From Tissierellia bacterium (GTDB lineage Bacteria; Bacillota; Clostridia; Tissierellales; Peptoniphilaceae), in contig JAAYEL010000048.1 of the NCBI GenBank assembly GCA_012728755.1, positions 57,335 to 121,334 of the forward strand: a stretch of DNA of 64,000 bases, written 5' to 3'. Below are positions 35,818 through 46,607 of the stretch, piece after piece (the first letter of the stretch is position 1; every line of letters begins with the position of its first letter). The notes beneath the pieces were generated by a model. That model did not search any database. It was not told the origin of the DNA and saw only the letters and a list, made by a program, of their open reading frames with translations. The position numbers and the translations under genes are program-made.

Positions 35818-35846
35818 AGTGGTAAGTCATTTGTAGACTTACCACT
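35818..35846 (-). terminator. Intrinsic terminator after the CsbD-like gene
   Basis: Perfect 11-bp stem AGTGGTAAGTC / GACTTACCACT with 7-nt loop; on the minus strand it is followed by ATTTTATTTTTA. Confidence 0.85.
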
Positions 35847-35852
35847 TTAATG

Positions 35853-36104
35853 CTATCTCTTTAATTTTCCTAGAAGATCTGATGCTTTGTCAGATATTCC
35901 TTCTTTAATGTCATCCAAGTTCAGAGAAGTCAAATGTTTTTGAGCTTCTTCTTTTGTCACACCGAATTTTTCTTGTAAAAATCCAAATAGTCTTGTTGAA
36001 TCACCTTTAATTTTTGTGAAATCATCGTCTGTGATCTCACCCCATTTTTTAGTGATCAAACCTCTGATTTGATTCCATTTGCCTTCAAAAATATCTTTGT
36101 TCAT
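35853..36104 (-). CDS. CsbD-family stress protein
   Basis: 83 residues beginning MNKDIFEGKWNQIRGLITKKWGEITDDDFTKIKGD, the characteristic CsbD start, followed by a helical C-terminal half. CsbD-like proteins are small, abundant, stress-induced proteins of unknown mechanism. It follows the GlsB/YeaQ-like gene by 26 nt, a common pairing in general-stress operons. AGGAG precedes the ATG. Confidence 0.88.
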   Translation of the reverse strand: MNKDIFEGKWNQIRGLITKKWGEITDDDFTKIKGDSTRLFGFLQEKFGVTKEEAQKHLTSLNLDDIKEGISDKASDLLGKLKR

Positions 36105-36130
36105 AATAATCTCCTTTGGAATTTAATTGA

Positions 36131-36385
36131 TTAAGCTCTCTTTCTAAACATACCTACTAACCAAATAAGTATACAAGATCCAACGATAGCTATTAATAAT
36201 GAATAGATGTTAAACTTAGTAACTCCATCCATGCCTAGTAAATTAGCAACGAAACCACCGATTAAAGAACCAACGATACCAACTACTATATTAGCAATAG
36301 CACCCATTTGCGCATTTGTCTTCATTATCATGCTCGCAATCCATCCTGCTAAAGCACCGAATATTATCCATGTTATCCAACCCAT
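36131..36385 (-). CDS. GlsB/YeaQ/YmgE family membrane stress protein
   Basis: 84 residues with three membrane segments and glycine-rich pattern IIFGALAGWIASMIM, IVVGIVGSLIGGFVANLLG and LLIAIVGSCILIWLVG, which defines this family (transglycosylase-associated protein group). It is a small stress-induced inner-membrane protein; in Gram-positives it is linked to envelope stress. It starts an operon with csbD. Upstream, 36386-36651 is AT-rich without a gene; I cannot point to a convincing promoter there. Confidence 0.88.
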   Translation of the reverse strand: MGWITWIIFGALAGWIASMIMKTNAQMGAIANIVVGIVGSLIGGFVANLLGMDGVTKFNIYSLLIAIVGSCILIWLVGMFRKRA

Positions 36386-36651
36386 AAAAATCTCCTTTTA
36401 ATTTTGTTTAATTTAATAATCTCTCATAATTTTTGCATATAACGAATAATTCGGACTAGTATTTGAATTAATTTATATACATACATTTTTCAAATCAGTT
36501 CGTAATGTTATCACCAACTGTTTCATTTATACCACCTATGAAATGTCTCAAACATTTTTTTTAGAAATTATTAGTAAAATATGAAATTTTATTATTATAA
36601 TACATGAAATTTCGGCTTATATAAATGAATAATCATCTATCAAAATATTCA

Positions 36652-38848
<2,197 letters not shown>

Positions 38849-38968
38849 AATCACCACCTCTATTATACTATATTTTAAGAATGTGAAATATATTAATGTT
38901 CATAACGAAGTAATCATTTTACCAAGTTATGATATAATAGTCTAGTCATTAAGATATTTGGAGGCATT

Positions 38969-39835
38969 ATGGAAAAGGAAAATATGGATAATATTATTAA
39001 AAAGGTAGCTGCTATTAATGATATCTCTTGTTTAGGAGGAGCTTCATTGACTGAGATTATTCCAGTACTATCTTCTTTAGGGATACGAACATGTCCAGTA
39101 CCGACAGTCATTCTTTCTACTCATTCAGGTGGTTATGAGGACTATACATATCATGATTTAACATCTCATATGATTGATCAAGGTATTCATTGGCAATCTT
39201 TGGGTGTTTCTTTTGATGCCATATATTCAGGTTTCCTTGGTTCTTCTGAACAAGTCGTCGTAGTAGAGGATTTTATAGACCATATGAAAGATTCTAAAAC
39301 TGTAGTTATGGTTGATCCAGTAATGGGTGATAACGGAAAATTATATTCATCCATAGACGAGAAAATAGTTGAACAGATGAAAAAACTAGTAACTAGGGCT
39401 GATATCATAACGCCAAATTTAACAGAAGCATTTTTGTTAGCGGATATGCCATATGTTTCTAAACCGGATGATAAGACTATTCTTGAATTACTTAATAGAT
39501 TAAGAGATTTTGGAGCTCATAAGGTGATAATCACAAGTGTAGGTACTAGTGATGATAAGATAGCTACGATTATTTATCAAAATGGTAAGCTTACAAAAGT
39601 CGAAAGAGAGCTTATGCCTGTTGATTTCCCGGGGACTGGTGACATATTTGCTTCAACAGTACTTGGTCTATATCTAAATGGCTATAGTCTTGAGGATGCC
39701 ACTATCATCACCTCTGATTTTCTTGAAAAGGCTATAGGAGAAAGCATGAAAGAGCAGTATTCACATAGAGCAGGTATACTTTTAGAGGCCTATTTACCAG
39801 AGTTATTTAAATATAATAAGTTCAATCAAAACTAA
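38969..39835 (+). CDS. pdxY: Pyridoxal/pyridoxamine kinase (PdxY-like)
   Basis: 288 residues of the ribokinase-like fold. VAAINDISCLGGASLTEIIPVL at the N-terminus, VMVDPVMGDNGKLY, and DFPGTGDIFAST with the catalytic Asp of G-T-G-D. It phosphorylates pyridoxal, pyridoxine or pyridoxamine with ATP, salvaging the PLP cofactor used by CysK and the desulfurase encoded nearby. GGAGG precedes the ATG and TATAAT at 38933-38938 is the likely -10 box. It is divergent from the desulfurase gene and convergent with the ABC ATPase gene. Confidence 0.9.
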   Translation: MEKENMDNIIKKVAAINDISCLGGASLTEIIPVLSSLGIRTCPVPTVILSTHSGGYEDYTYHDLTSHMIDQGIHWQSLGVSFDAIYSGFLGSSEQVVVVEDFIDHMKDSKTVVMVDPVMGDNGKLYSSIDEKIVEQMKKLVTRADIITPNLTEAFLLADMPYVSKPDDKTILELLNRLRDFGAHKVIITSVGTSDDKIATIIYQNGKLTKVERELMPVDFPGTGDIFASTVLGLYLNGYSLEDATIITSDFLEKAIGESMKEQYSHRAGILLEAYLPELFKYNKFNQN

Positions 39836-39837
39836 AA

Positions 39838-39867
39838 AAAGCTATTTGTCAAAAGGCAAATAGCTTT
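39838..39867. terminator. Bidirectional terminator after the pyridoxal kinase gene
   Basis: Perfect 11-bp stem AAAGCTATTTG / CAAATAGCTTT with an 8-nt loop, A-rich before and T-rich after. Confidence 0.88.
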
Positions 39868-39871
39868 AATT

Positions 39872-40534
39872 TTATTCAATTTTACCATCTTCCATCCTAA
39901 TTATCCTGTCAGCTCTTGCTGCCATGTTTAGATCATGAGTAATCATCACAACTGTTATCCCATATTTTGTGGAGAATAACTTTAAAAGGTTTAACACTTC
40001 TTCAGAATTTTTCTTATCCAAATTGCCTGTTGGTTCATCTGCAAGTATTATTGATGGTTTATACACCAATGCCCTTCCAATAGATACTCTTTGTTGCTCA
40101 CCACCTGATAATTGACTAGGATAGTGATTTAATCTATTTTCTAATCCCAAATTTTTGCATAACATCAGGATCTCGTCTTCATTAATATCTTGACCATCTA
40201 AATTTAATGGCAGCTCAATATTTTCCTTAACATTCAAAACAGGAATAAGATTAAAAAACAAAAATACAAAACCAATATTTCTTCTTCTAAAAATTGCTCT
40301 TTCATCATGACCCATCGAATATAAATTAGTTCCTTTTATGAACACTTCGCCAGAACTTGGGCTATCAAGTCCTCCGAGTAGATGCAATAACGAAGATTTT
40401 CCTCCACCACTTGGTCCAACGATAGCGACAAACTCGCCTTCTCTAATGCTTATATTCACATTATTCACAGCGTGAACTGCTGTATGTTCCTTACCATATA
40501 TTTTATTTAAGTTGTTAGTCTTAATTATTTCCAT
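39872..40534 (-). CDS. ABC transporter ATP-binding protein (MacB/LolD type) with altered Q-loop
   Basis: About 220 residues. Walker A GPSGGGKSS, signature LSGGEQQR, Walker B ILADEPTGNLD and H-loop ITHDLNMA are intact. The Q-loop, normally GFVFQxFNLIP, reads GFVFLFFNLIP: the Mg-coordinating, interface-coupling Gln is Leu (codon TTG at 40261-40259). Such ATPases normally pair with an FtsX-like permease for efflux of peptides, but no permease gene follows; the next gene is convergent. It is preceded by a histidine kinase gene. It could be a degenerating remnant, or may serve a permease encoded elsewhere. The ATG at 40534 has GGAG about 5 nt upstream. Confidence 0.88.
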   Translation of the reverse strand: MEIIKTNNLNKIYGKEHTAVHAVNNVNISIREGEFVAIVGPSGGGKSSLLHLLGGLDSPSSGEVFIKGTNLYSMGHDERAIFRRRNIGFVFLFFNLIPVLNVKENIELPLNLDGQDINEDEILMLCKNLGLENRLNHYPSQLSGGEQQRVSIGRALVYKPSIILADEPTGNLDKKNSEEVLNLLKLFSTKYGITVVMITHDLNMAARADRIIRMEDGKIE

Positions 40535-40543
40535 CATAACTCC

Positions 40544-41752
40544 TTATATATTCAAAAATAATATTGAAAATTTAACTCCATTTTCTTCATTTGATACTGC
40601 AATAGTACCACCTTGTGACTCTATTATTTTTTTCGAAAGATTCAAACCAATTCCTATTGAGTCTGGGTTGGTATTGTCTTTTGATTTGTAAAATCTCTCA
40701 AAGATTCTCGTAAGTTCCTCTAGTGAGATATTATTCCCTATATTGTGTACATCAATTGCTTTATAAGATGAATTGGATACTAAATCTATCGTGATCATTG
40801 TTTGCGTAAATGCATGTTCAGTAGCATTCTTTACTAAGTTTAGCAAGGCTTCTTTTGTCCATTCATAATCAGCATTAATAAGCATCTCAAAATCGCCAGT
40901 TATCTGAATTTTCAGATCTTTAGCTTTAAGCTGTCTAGATAGTATATTTTTAAAATCACCTACAAGTTCAAGCGCTAATATCTCTTCCTTGTTAAAATGC
41001 ACTGTATTCGAGTCTAGTTTTGATATCTTAAGAAGTGAGTCAGTTAGCCATACAAGACGAGTTATTTGCGATTCATTGATCTTAATAAACTCAATTTGTT
41101 CTTCCGTTAATTCGTCGCTTTCTGATAATATCTCGTTATTAATAGATAAAGATGTCAAAGGTGTTTTTATCTGATGAGATATATCTGCTAGAGTATTTTT
41201 TATATTCATATTATCTTCAAGCACTCTATTGTAGTTTCTATTAATAGCATTTCCCATTTTATTAAATCTCATATTTAGTTTAGAAGTGATGCCCTCTTGG
41301 CTTTCATCTAATACAATATCAAATCTTTGTTCAATTACCGAATCAATAAAATTATCTACACTTTTTATGTATCTTCTTTGATGAGAACTTATGATTAGCA
41401 TATTTATCGTGAACAAAAATATATATGATATAAATATTACCAATACCAATGTTGATAGCACCGATATTTGATAATTTGAAGGTGACAAAAATCTTAGATA
41501 TGTCCTACTTTTTACTTCATTAAGTACCTGTTGTATCTCTTCATCTGATTCATATAAAGTACCTCCGATAATATCTACACCCTCTTTATTTCTAATTTGA
41601 GCTATATCTGAAATTATCTGCTTTTCAATATTTTCTTCATAGCTATAAAAGTACTTATTTGTAATATACATTAATCCAACGATTAGTACTAAGGCCATAA
41701 TTAAATTAAACAATAAGAATCTAGTAAAACTCTTTTCACGAATAGATAACAT
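40544..41752 (-). CDS. Sensor histidine kinase, orphan
   Basis: 402 residues. Two membrane segments (about 11-31 and 95-118) flank an extracytoplasmic loop of about 65 residues. The phospho-acceptor box is ADISHQIKTPLTSL near residue 190, the N box LLNLVKNATEHA, and the ATP lid IFERFYKS...GIGLNLSKKIIESQGG. It would autophosphorylate in response to an outside signal. No response regulator gene is adjacent, although in comparable loci (regulator-kinase-ABC ATPase-permease) it would be immediately upstream. The 152-nt gap upstream is too short for one. Confidence 0.9.
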   Translation of the reverse strand: MLSIREKSFTRFLLFNLIMALVLIVGLMYITNKYFYSYEENIEKQIISDIAQIRNKEGVDIIGGTLYESDEEIQQVLNEVKSRTYLRFLSPSNYQISVLSTLVLVIFISYIFLFTINMLIISSHQRRYIKSVDNFIDSVIEQRFDIVLDESQEGITSKLNMRFNKMGNAINRNYNRVLEDNMNIKNTLADISHQIKTPLTSLSINNEILSESDELTEEQIEFIKINESQITRLVWLTDSLLKISKLDSNTVHFNKEEILALELVGDFKNILSRQLKAKDLKIQITGDFEMLINADYEWTKEALLNLVKNATEHAFTQTMITIDLVSNSSYKAIDVHNIGNNISLEELTRIFERFYKSKDNTNPDSIGIGLNLSKKIIESQGGTIAVSNEENGVKFSILFLNI

Positions 41753-41904
41753 CTTAACCTCTTTCTATATTAACATCAATATGATTATTTTTGTTGATTA
41801 TGACAGTATTGTCACTTTTATTTTACCATCAAAATCTCCTTTAGTCTTTGTTTTATACTTTTATTCATTATATATAGTGATATAATTAGTTAAAGGAGGA
41901 GTAT

Positions 41905-42780
41905 ATGAAAACATTAGAAAAAAAATCAGAAATCTATTATAAGTTATGGGATAATGTTCAAAATCCAAAAGCTGTGCTTCAGGTATTTCATGGAATGGTT
42001 GAGCATATACTTCGATATGAGAATTTTGCAAAGTTTTTAAACGCAAATTCAATCATAGTTGTGGGTATGGATATACGTGGACATGGTAAAACTGGAGCGA
42101 CCAGTAATAAACTAGGATACTTAGCTGATGAAGATGGCTGGGATCTAGTAATAGAAGATCAACATGATTTGTATCTTCAACTGAGAAATAGATATAGCTC
42201 TTTGCCATTTATATTGCTTGGACATAGCATGGGGTCTTTTTTTGCCAGAAGTTATATTAACACATATCCTAATGACTTTGATAAAGCGATTATCATGGGA
42301 ACAGGTAAAGTCGATGACATTAGTTATAAGTTTGCGAGACTTCTTCTATCATTTATGAATAAGAGTAAAGATGCAAACATGATGGATTCAATGGCTTTTG
42401 GTAGCTACAATAAATCTATAGACCAACCCAAAACTGCCTACGATTGGCTTTCACATGATCAAAACCAGGTCCAAAAATATGTAAACGACCCTCTTTGCGG
42501 ATTTATGGTGAAAAATAGTTTTTATAAAGACTTTATGTATGGGATGAATAAGATAGCAAAACTTGAAAAAGATGTTCAATATAAAAAGCCCGTTCTTTTT
42601 ATCGCAGGCAAAGAAGATCCTGTTGGTAATTATGGTAAATTTGTTGAAGAGGCTTTCAATAAGTACAAACCTAAAGGTAATGCAAAGTTGACCTTATATC
42701 CAAAAATGAGACATGAGATATTAAATGAAATCGATAGAAATAAAGTTTATGAAGATATATTGGAGTTTATATTAGCATAA
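41905..42780 (+). CDS. Alpha/beta hydrolase (monoacylglycerol-lipase/lysophospholipase-like)
   Basis: 291 residues. Oxyanion stretch VFHGMVEHILRYENFA, nucleophile elbow GHSMGSF (Ser near 109), acid in FIAGKEDPVG, and His in YPKMRHEILNE. This order matches the Hydrolase_4 group that includes lysophospholipases and monoacylglycerol lipases. It has no signal peptide, so it is probably cytosolic. AGGAGG precedes the ATG. It is monocistronic and its 3' side runs into the palindromic array, some units of which end in T-runs and could terminate its transcript. Confidence 0.87.
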   Translation: MKTLEKKSEIYYKLWDNVQNPKAVLQVFHGMVEHILRYENFAKFLNANSIIVVGMDIRGHGKTGATSNKLGYLADEDGWDLVIEDQHDLYLQLRNRYSSLPFILLGHSMGSFFARSYINTYPNDFDKAIIMGTGKVDDISYKFARLLLSFMNKSKDANMMDSMAFGSYNKSIDQPKTAYDWLSHDQNQVQKYVNDPLCGFMVKNSFYKDFMYGMNKIAKLEKDVQYKKPVLFIAGKEDPVGNYGKFVEEAFNKYKPKGNAKLTLYPKMRHEILNEIDRNKVYEDILEFILA

Positions 42781-42835
42781 GGAAAACGAGCGTTGCTATC
42801 TTCACTTTAATACTTATTTGTGAACGAAATGTTAA

Positions 42836-43147
42836 TACCATGGCTACAGGTAAAATACGCTCCAACCATGGTACAAAAATTCGAAAAGATACCATGGCTA
42901 ATATTCAAAAATGGCTCTAACCATGGTACAAGAAAATAGAATAATACCATGGTTGCCCCTGAAAACCTGTCACAGCCTTGGTATTGTGAATGTTTTACAT
43001 ACCATGGTTGGACCCTAAAATGGACAGTAACCTTGGTATTTTTTCATGGTAGCATACCATGGCTGGACCCTAAAAGTGGACACAGCCTTGGTATTTTTTC
43101 ATGGTAACGTACCATGGCTGACTTAAAAAAATGCTTCAACCATGGTA
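42836..43147. repeat. Six-unit array of 38-39-bp palindromes at a 55-bp period
   Basis: Units start at 42836, 42890, 42945, 43000, 43055 and 43110, each TACCATGGYT, about 19 variable bases with a central AAA(A), then RRCCWTGGTA; spacers are all 16 bp. The arm is close to the self-palindrome TACCATGGTA, so CCWTGG sites recur alternately every 28-29 and 26 bp. Spacers four and five are nearly identical (TTTTTTCATGGTA...). Inner sequences and other spacers differ, so it is not a CRISPR. It lies between the convergent hydrolase and ggt genes, within the gene-free stretch 42781-43226. No coding frame is present. Confidence 0.95.
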
Positions 43148-43193
43148 ATGATATTATATAGACATATTGGGAAATTCTAAACCATTCATTTCG

Positions 43194-43222
43194 CAAAAAA
43201 CCACTAGCTATGCTAGTGGCTT
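43194..43222 (-). terminator. Terminator of the capsule operon
   Basis: Minus-strand stem GCCACTAGC / GCTAGTGG with a 3-nt loop followed by TTTTTT, just after the ggt stop codon. Confidence 0.9.
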
Positions 43223-43226
43223 TAGT

Positions 43227-44972
43227 TTAATTTGTATATTTTTGTGTCCCATCTGAGTAGATGGCTCCATGTTCGAAATAGTTTCTATTATCTGAATGTC
43301 CTCTTATCTCCCCATTGGCTTTGAACTCTAATCCATTCATGATACCCCAGCCATCAGATGATCTAAGTGTAGTATATGGTTCTTCAAATACTATATCAGT
43401 GCCACTAACTGTAAATGGTGCACCATTTTCATAATGCATTAGTCCTTTTGTATAGTGGAATCTCTCCATATCATTTGCTTGTTGAACACTCATACCAAAC
43501 TTTTTCGTATTGATGATATGCATAGCAAGATACGTTGGTATCTTAGCACCACCATTAGTTCCTAAAGACTCAACATGTCCTTGAGGATTCATGATAACTA
43601 AAGGTGCTATCCCTGTTTTTGGTCTTTTGTTAAAATCAAAAGCATTTACACCAGTTGATGAGAAGTTTTTCATCGCGTTGTTGTAAATTATTCCATCTGA
43701 TATAGAATATGAACCCCAATAGTTTGAAATTGTGTTTGTAGCTGTCACCACCATTCCATCTTTATCTATAACCGAAAAAGATGTAGTTGATTCTGATTCA
43801 GGTTCTTCATACGTATCTTCCGTACTCAATGATGCATTATATCTACTAAGTAAACCAGTCGGTTCAAGTGCAGTTACTTGGTCAACTGTGTTAAAAGCAG
43901 GGTCTGTATTTAGCTTTCTACCTTCGCTTCCTACAAATTTAAGTATATTCTTTACCATCATATTATATTCAGGATTAGTTAGGTCATGCTGTGGAAGATC
44001 TAATTGTTCTTCTAAAATTAAGTTTTGTAGCACTGACATCCCCGAAAAAGGTGCTGGTGCTGCAATGATATCATAACCTCTATATCTTGTTTCTAATGGT
44101 GTATATTTGTGAACTGTGTAGTTTGCAAGCGCTTCAGGGCTAATCCCTGTCAGCGACATGAAGTTCTTAGATATTTGATGTTCACCACCATAAAAAACAT
44201 CTGAACCATAGTCTCTAATCGCCTTAAAAGTCTCCATTAATTCAGGTTGTATTAATAAATCGCCTTCTTGAAGGATCCTACCATCTATCATAAATGAAGG
44301 ATGCACCTGTGTTATATAACTATATCTATTAACTACTTCTGCATATCCAGCAGTTACCTCAACTCCCTTTTCACCCAAATCAATTGCGTACTGTATAAGG
44401 TCGCCATAAGCCATAGTTCCATAATCTTGTGTGACAACTTCTAATCCTTTAATAAATCCAGGTATACCAATATTTGCTATAGGCTCAACATCCCCTGATG
44501 AAATGTAATAATCATAAAATATCCTCTCGCCATTAGCTTGATTGTATATCAACATACCTCCACCGCCACCAACACCACTGTTTTGTGGGTCAGTTACATT
44601 TAGCGCATATGATATGGCAACTGCAGCATCAACTGCATTTCCACCATTTTCAAGCACTTGCATACCAACTTCTGAGGCAATTGGATTTGAAGTAGATACT
44701 CCATATCTTGTGCCCGAACTAGCAACGATTGTTTCGTCGCTATTATAATCGTCAGCAGTTTTTTGTATGATTGGCTTTACCTCAGATGGTGAAAATGTCT
44801 CTTGTACAGAGTCATCTGGTTTTTCTTGAACGATTTCAGTTGGTTTGTTTCTACTTAAAATCTCTCCAAGACCATTAAATAGTGCAAAAATAACTATAAA
44901 TGTGGCACTAATGATTAAAAGCCTCTTTCTTGTCTGCTGTGATGTGTTTTTATTATAATTTACTTTTCTCAT
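43227..44972 (-). CDS. ggt: Gamma-glutamyltransferase / CapD-like capsule transpeptidase, membrane-anchored
   Basis: 581 residues. One N-terminal membrane segment (about 18-35) anchors it outside. The large-subunit motif DPQNSGVGGGGGML is near 128-141; the small subunit would begin with the autocatalytic nucleophile Thr396 in STTSFSVIDKDG, followed by ATNTIS. Standing last in capB-capC-capA, it is placed like CapD, which cuts poly-gamma-glutamate and transfers it to peptidoglycan; a released-PGA hydrolase like PgsS or ordinary glutathione hydrolase are alternatives. It starts 1 nt after the capA stop. Confidence 0.88.
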   Translation of the reverse strand: MRKVNYNKNTSQQTRKRLLIISATFIVIFALFNGLGEILSRNKPTEIVQEKPDDSVQETFSPSEVKPIIQKTADDYNSDETIVASSGTRYGVSTSNPIASEVGMQVLENGGNAVDAAVAISYALNVTDPQNSGVGGGGGMLIYNQANGERIFYDYYISSGDVEPIANIGIPGFIKGLEVVTQDYGTMAYGDLIQYAIDLGEKGVEVTAGYAEVVNRYSYITQVHPSFMIDGRILQEGDLLIQPELMETFKAIRDYGSDVFYGGEHQISKNFMSLTGISPEALANYTVHKYTPLETRYRGYDIIAAPAPFSGMSVLQNLILEEQLDLPQHDLTNPEYNMMVKNILKFVGSEGRKLNTDPAFNTVDQVTALEPTGLLSRYNASLSTEDTYEEPESESTTSFSVIDKDGMVVTATNTISNYWGSYSISDGIIYNNAMKNFSSTGVNAFDFNKRPKTGIAPLVIMNPQGHVESLGTNGGAKIPTYLAMHIINTKKFGMSVQQANDMERFHYTKGLMHYENGAPFTVSGTDIVFEEPYTTLRSSDGWGIMNGLEFKANGEIRGHSDNRNYFEHGAIYSDGTQKYTN

Positions 44973-44973
44973 A

Positions 44974-46134
44974 TTAAAACTCTATTATCAACTTTCCGTC
45001 TTTTATCTCGTAATCTTCTATGCTAAGTCCTCGTGTCAAAGCGTCAAACGATTTATTCATATTTGAGTTATCTTCTTGTATTATTGGGATTCCTTTTTCA
45101 GACTTTATGGCTAAAAATTCTAAAAATCTCTCGCTATCATTGAAGTAAACACTGCCTATAGCTGAATATGGATTTCTAGAACTCACTTGGTCAAAAACGA
45201 AATTTCCCATACTATAAACTATGGCTCCACCGTTATATTTTTCAACTGGTAAAAGCACATGAGGATGTGCTCCGATTACTAAATCTGCACCCATATCTAT
45301 ATATTTACGCCCTAACTCTTGTATATCGCTATCTGGTCTTAGAGCATTTTCTGTACCCCAATGTATGAAAACAATGTTAAAGTCATTGCTATTAAATGTT
45401 CTACCTAATTCATAATCGGTATAGATATAGCTTGTAGTAAATACACGTGGTAAGTTATATCCTCCAGCCACTCTAAAAGGCGCTCTGTCAGTAATACCTA
45501 CTATAGAAACAGATTTGCCATTAATCACTTTAGAATATGGCTTAATTGCTTCATTAATATTATTTCCAGCTCCTACAAATTCCAAATTAAGTTCCTTAAA
45601 AATGGAAAAAGAATCTTGTAATCCTTTTATACCATAATCTGATGCATGATTATTGGCAAAACCAATCAAATTAATTCCTGTGTCCTTTAACGCTTTTACC
45701 TCATCCTTTGTCACATCAAGTCGTATCTTAGTCTCGTTTGCCGTAATATCTGAATAGTTTCTAGCATTTGGTTTTTCACTCAAAGGAGAAGCCTCTAGGT
45801 TAACAATCGATACATCTGAATCCTTCCATACTGACTTTACATCTTGGTAAAATACATCAAATCCCTTTTGCTCACCTGTAGCTCTTAGATATCTTCCAGG
45901 GCTAACGTCTCCAGCAAAAGTAATTTTAGTATGATTTGTTTTTAATGTCTTATATTCATAATTAGAACCTGCCGTTAGGTCAGTTTCTTTCCCAAAAACC
46001 AAAACCAATAAGAAAGATATACCAGCCAACACAGCCACAAAAGCTGTAGAAAAATTTATTTTGTTTCTCTTGGCTATTAGAATTTTTTTCTTAAATTCAC
46101 TGATTTTCGAGTACTCTTGTACTTGGTTATCCAT
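44974..46134 (-). CDS. capA: Poly-gamma-glutamate capsule protein CapA/PgsA
   Basis: 386 residues with one N-terminal membrane segment and an outside CapA metallophosphoesterase-like domain: ITFAGDVSPGRYLR, SIVNLEASPLS, GFANNHASDYG, VFIHWGTEN, VIGAHPHVLLPVEKY and VYSMGNFVFDQ. CapA takes part in export or retention of poly-gamma-glutamate. Length and order are normal. AAGGAGGAAG precedes the ATG, 9 nt downstream of capC. Confidence 0.92.
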   Translation of the reverse strand: MDNQVQEYSKISEFKKKILIAKRNKINFSTAFVAVLAGISFLLVLVFGKETDLTAGSNYEYKTLKTNHTKITFAGDVSPGRYLRATGEQKGFDVFYQDVKSVWKDSDVSIVNLEASPLSEKPNARNYSDITANETKIRLDVTKDEVKALKDTGINLIGFANNHASDYGIKGLQDSFSIFKELNLEFVGAGNNINEAIKPYSKVINGKSVSIVGITDRAPFRVAGGYNLPRVFTTSYIYTDYELGRTFNSNDFNIVFIHWGTENALRPDSDIQELGRKYIDMGADLVIGAHPHVLLPVEKYNGGAIVYSMGNFVFDQVSSRNPYSAIGSVYFNDSERFLEFLAIKSEKGIPIIQEDNSNMNKSFDALTRGLSIEDYEIKDGKLIIEF

Positions 46135-46143
46135 ACTTCCTCC

Positions 46144-46593
46144 TTAAAACAGATAAACTACTTTCATGATTAATGTAACGATAAAAGTACCTATGATCGC
46201 TGCTGGAACTGTAAATTCAGCACCTTGTTTAGAATAACTATTTGCTAATAATGCTGGAACTAATGCAGATACTCCCCTAAATCCTATCGCTGCAAATGGT
46301 AATATCGGATAAAATTGATCTATTAGAAGTTTGAAAAGTATAGCTAATATTATCGTAATAGCAAACTTTCTTTTTCCATACAAAATCATGTGTTTTGTAA
46401 GCACTTTATCCACTATAAGGTAGATAACAAAACTTATAAAAAACATAAAAAATACTACATCTAAATTTTGTAAATGCATCGCTAACACACCAGGTACTAT
46501 CATCCCACCAGTAGATACACCTGCAAATTCTTCCATTAATAAACTAACCACTATTCCTATGATTAGGATAATATAATAATCTGAAATATTCAT
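46144..46593 (-). CDS. capC: Poly-gamma-glutamate biosynthesis protein CapC/PgsC
   Basis: 149 residues, almost entirely membrane-embedded, with four to five segments. EEFAGVSTGGMIVPGVLAMHL, PFAAIGFRGVSALVPALLAN and an N-terminal IILIIGIVVSLLM are typical CapC stretches. CapC forms the membrane part of the polyglutamate synthase with CapB. It lies 14 nt after capB with AGAGGG as ribosome site. Confidence 0.92.
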   Translation of the reverse strand: MNISDYYIILIIGIVVSLLMEEFAGVSTGGMIVPGVLAMHLQNLDVVFFMFFISFVIYLIVDKVLTKHMILYGKRKFAITIILAILFKLLIDQFYPILPFAAIGFRGVSALVPALLANSYSKQGAEFTVPAAIIGTFIVTLIMKVVYLF

Positions 46594-46607
46594 AAATTCC
46601 CTCTAAA

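Noticed and set aside
36386..36651. General-stress (SigB-like) promoter before the GlsB/CsbD pair
   Set aside because: I looked for GTTT...GGGTAT-like elements on the minus strand and found no convincing pair, so no promoter is claimed.
42836..43147. CRISPR array
   Set aside because: Period is regular, but the 16-bp stretches between units and the ~19-bp centres both vary, arms are short palindromes, and no cas gene is present. Any 'repeat' would contain a variable core and the 'spacers' would be too short.
42836..43147. Integron attC sites
   Set aside because: No RYYYAAC/GTTRRRY core sites, no integrase and no cassette genes between units.
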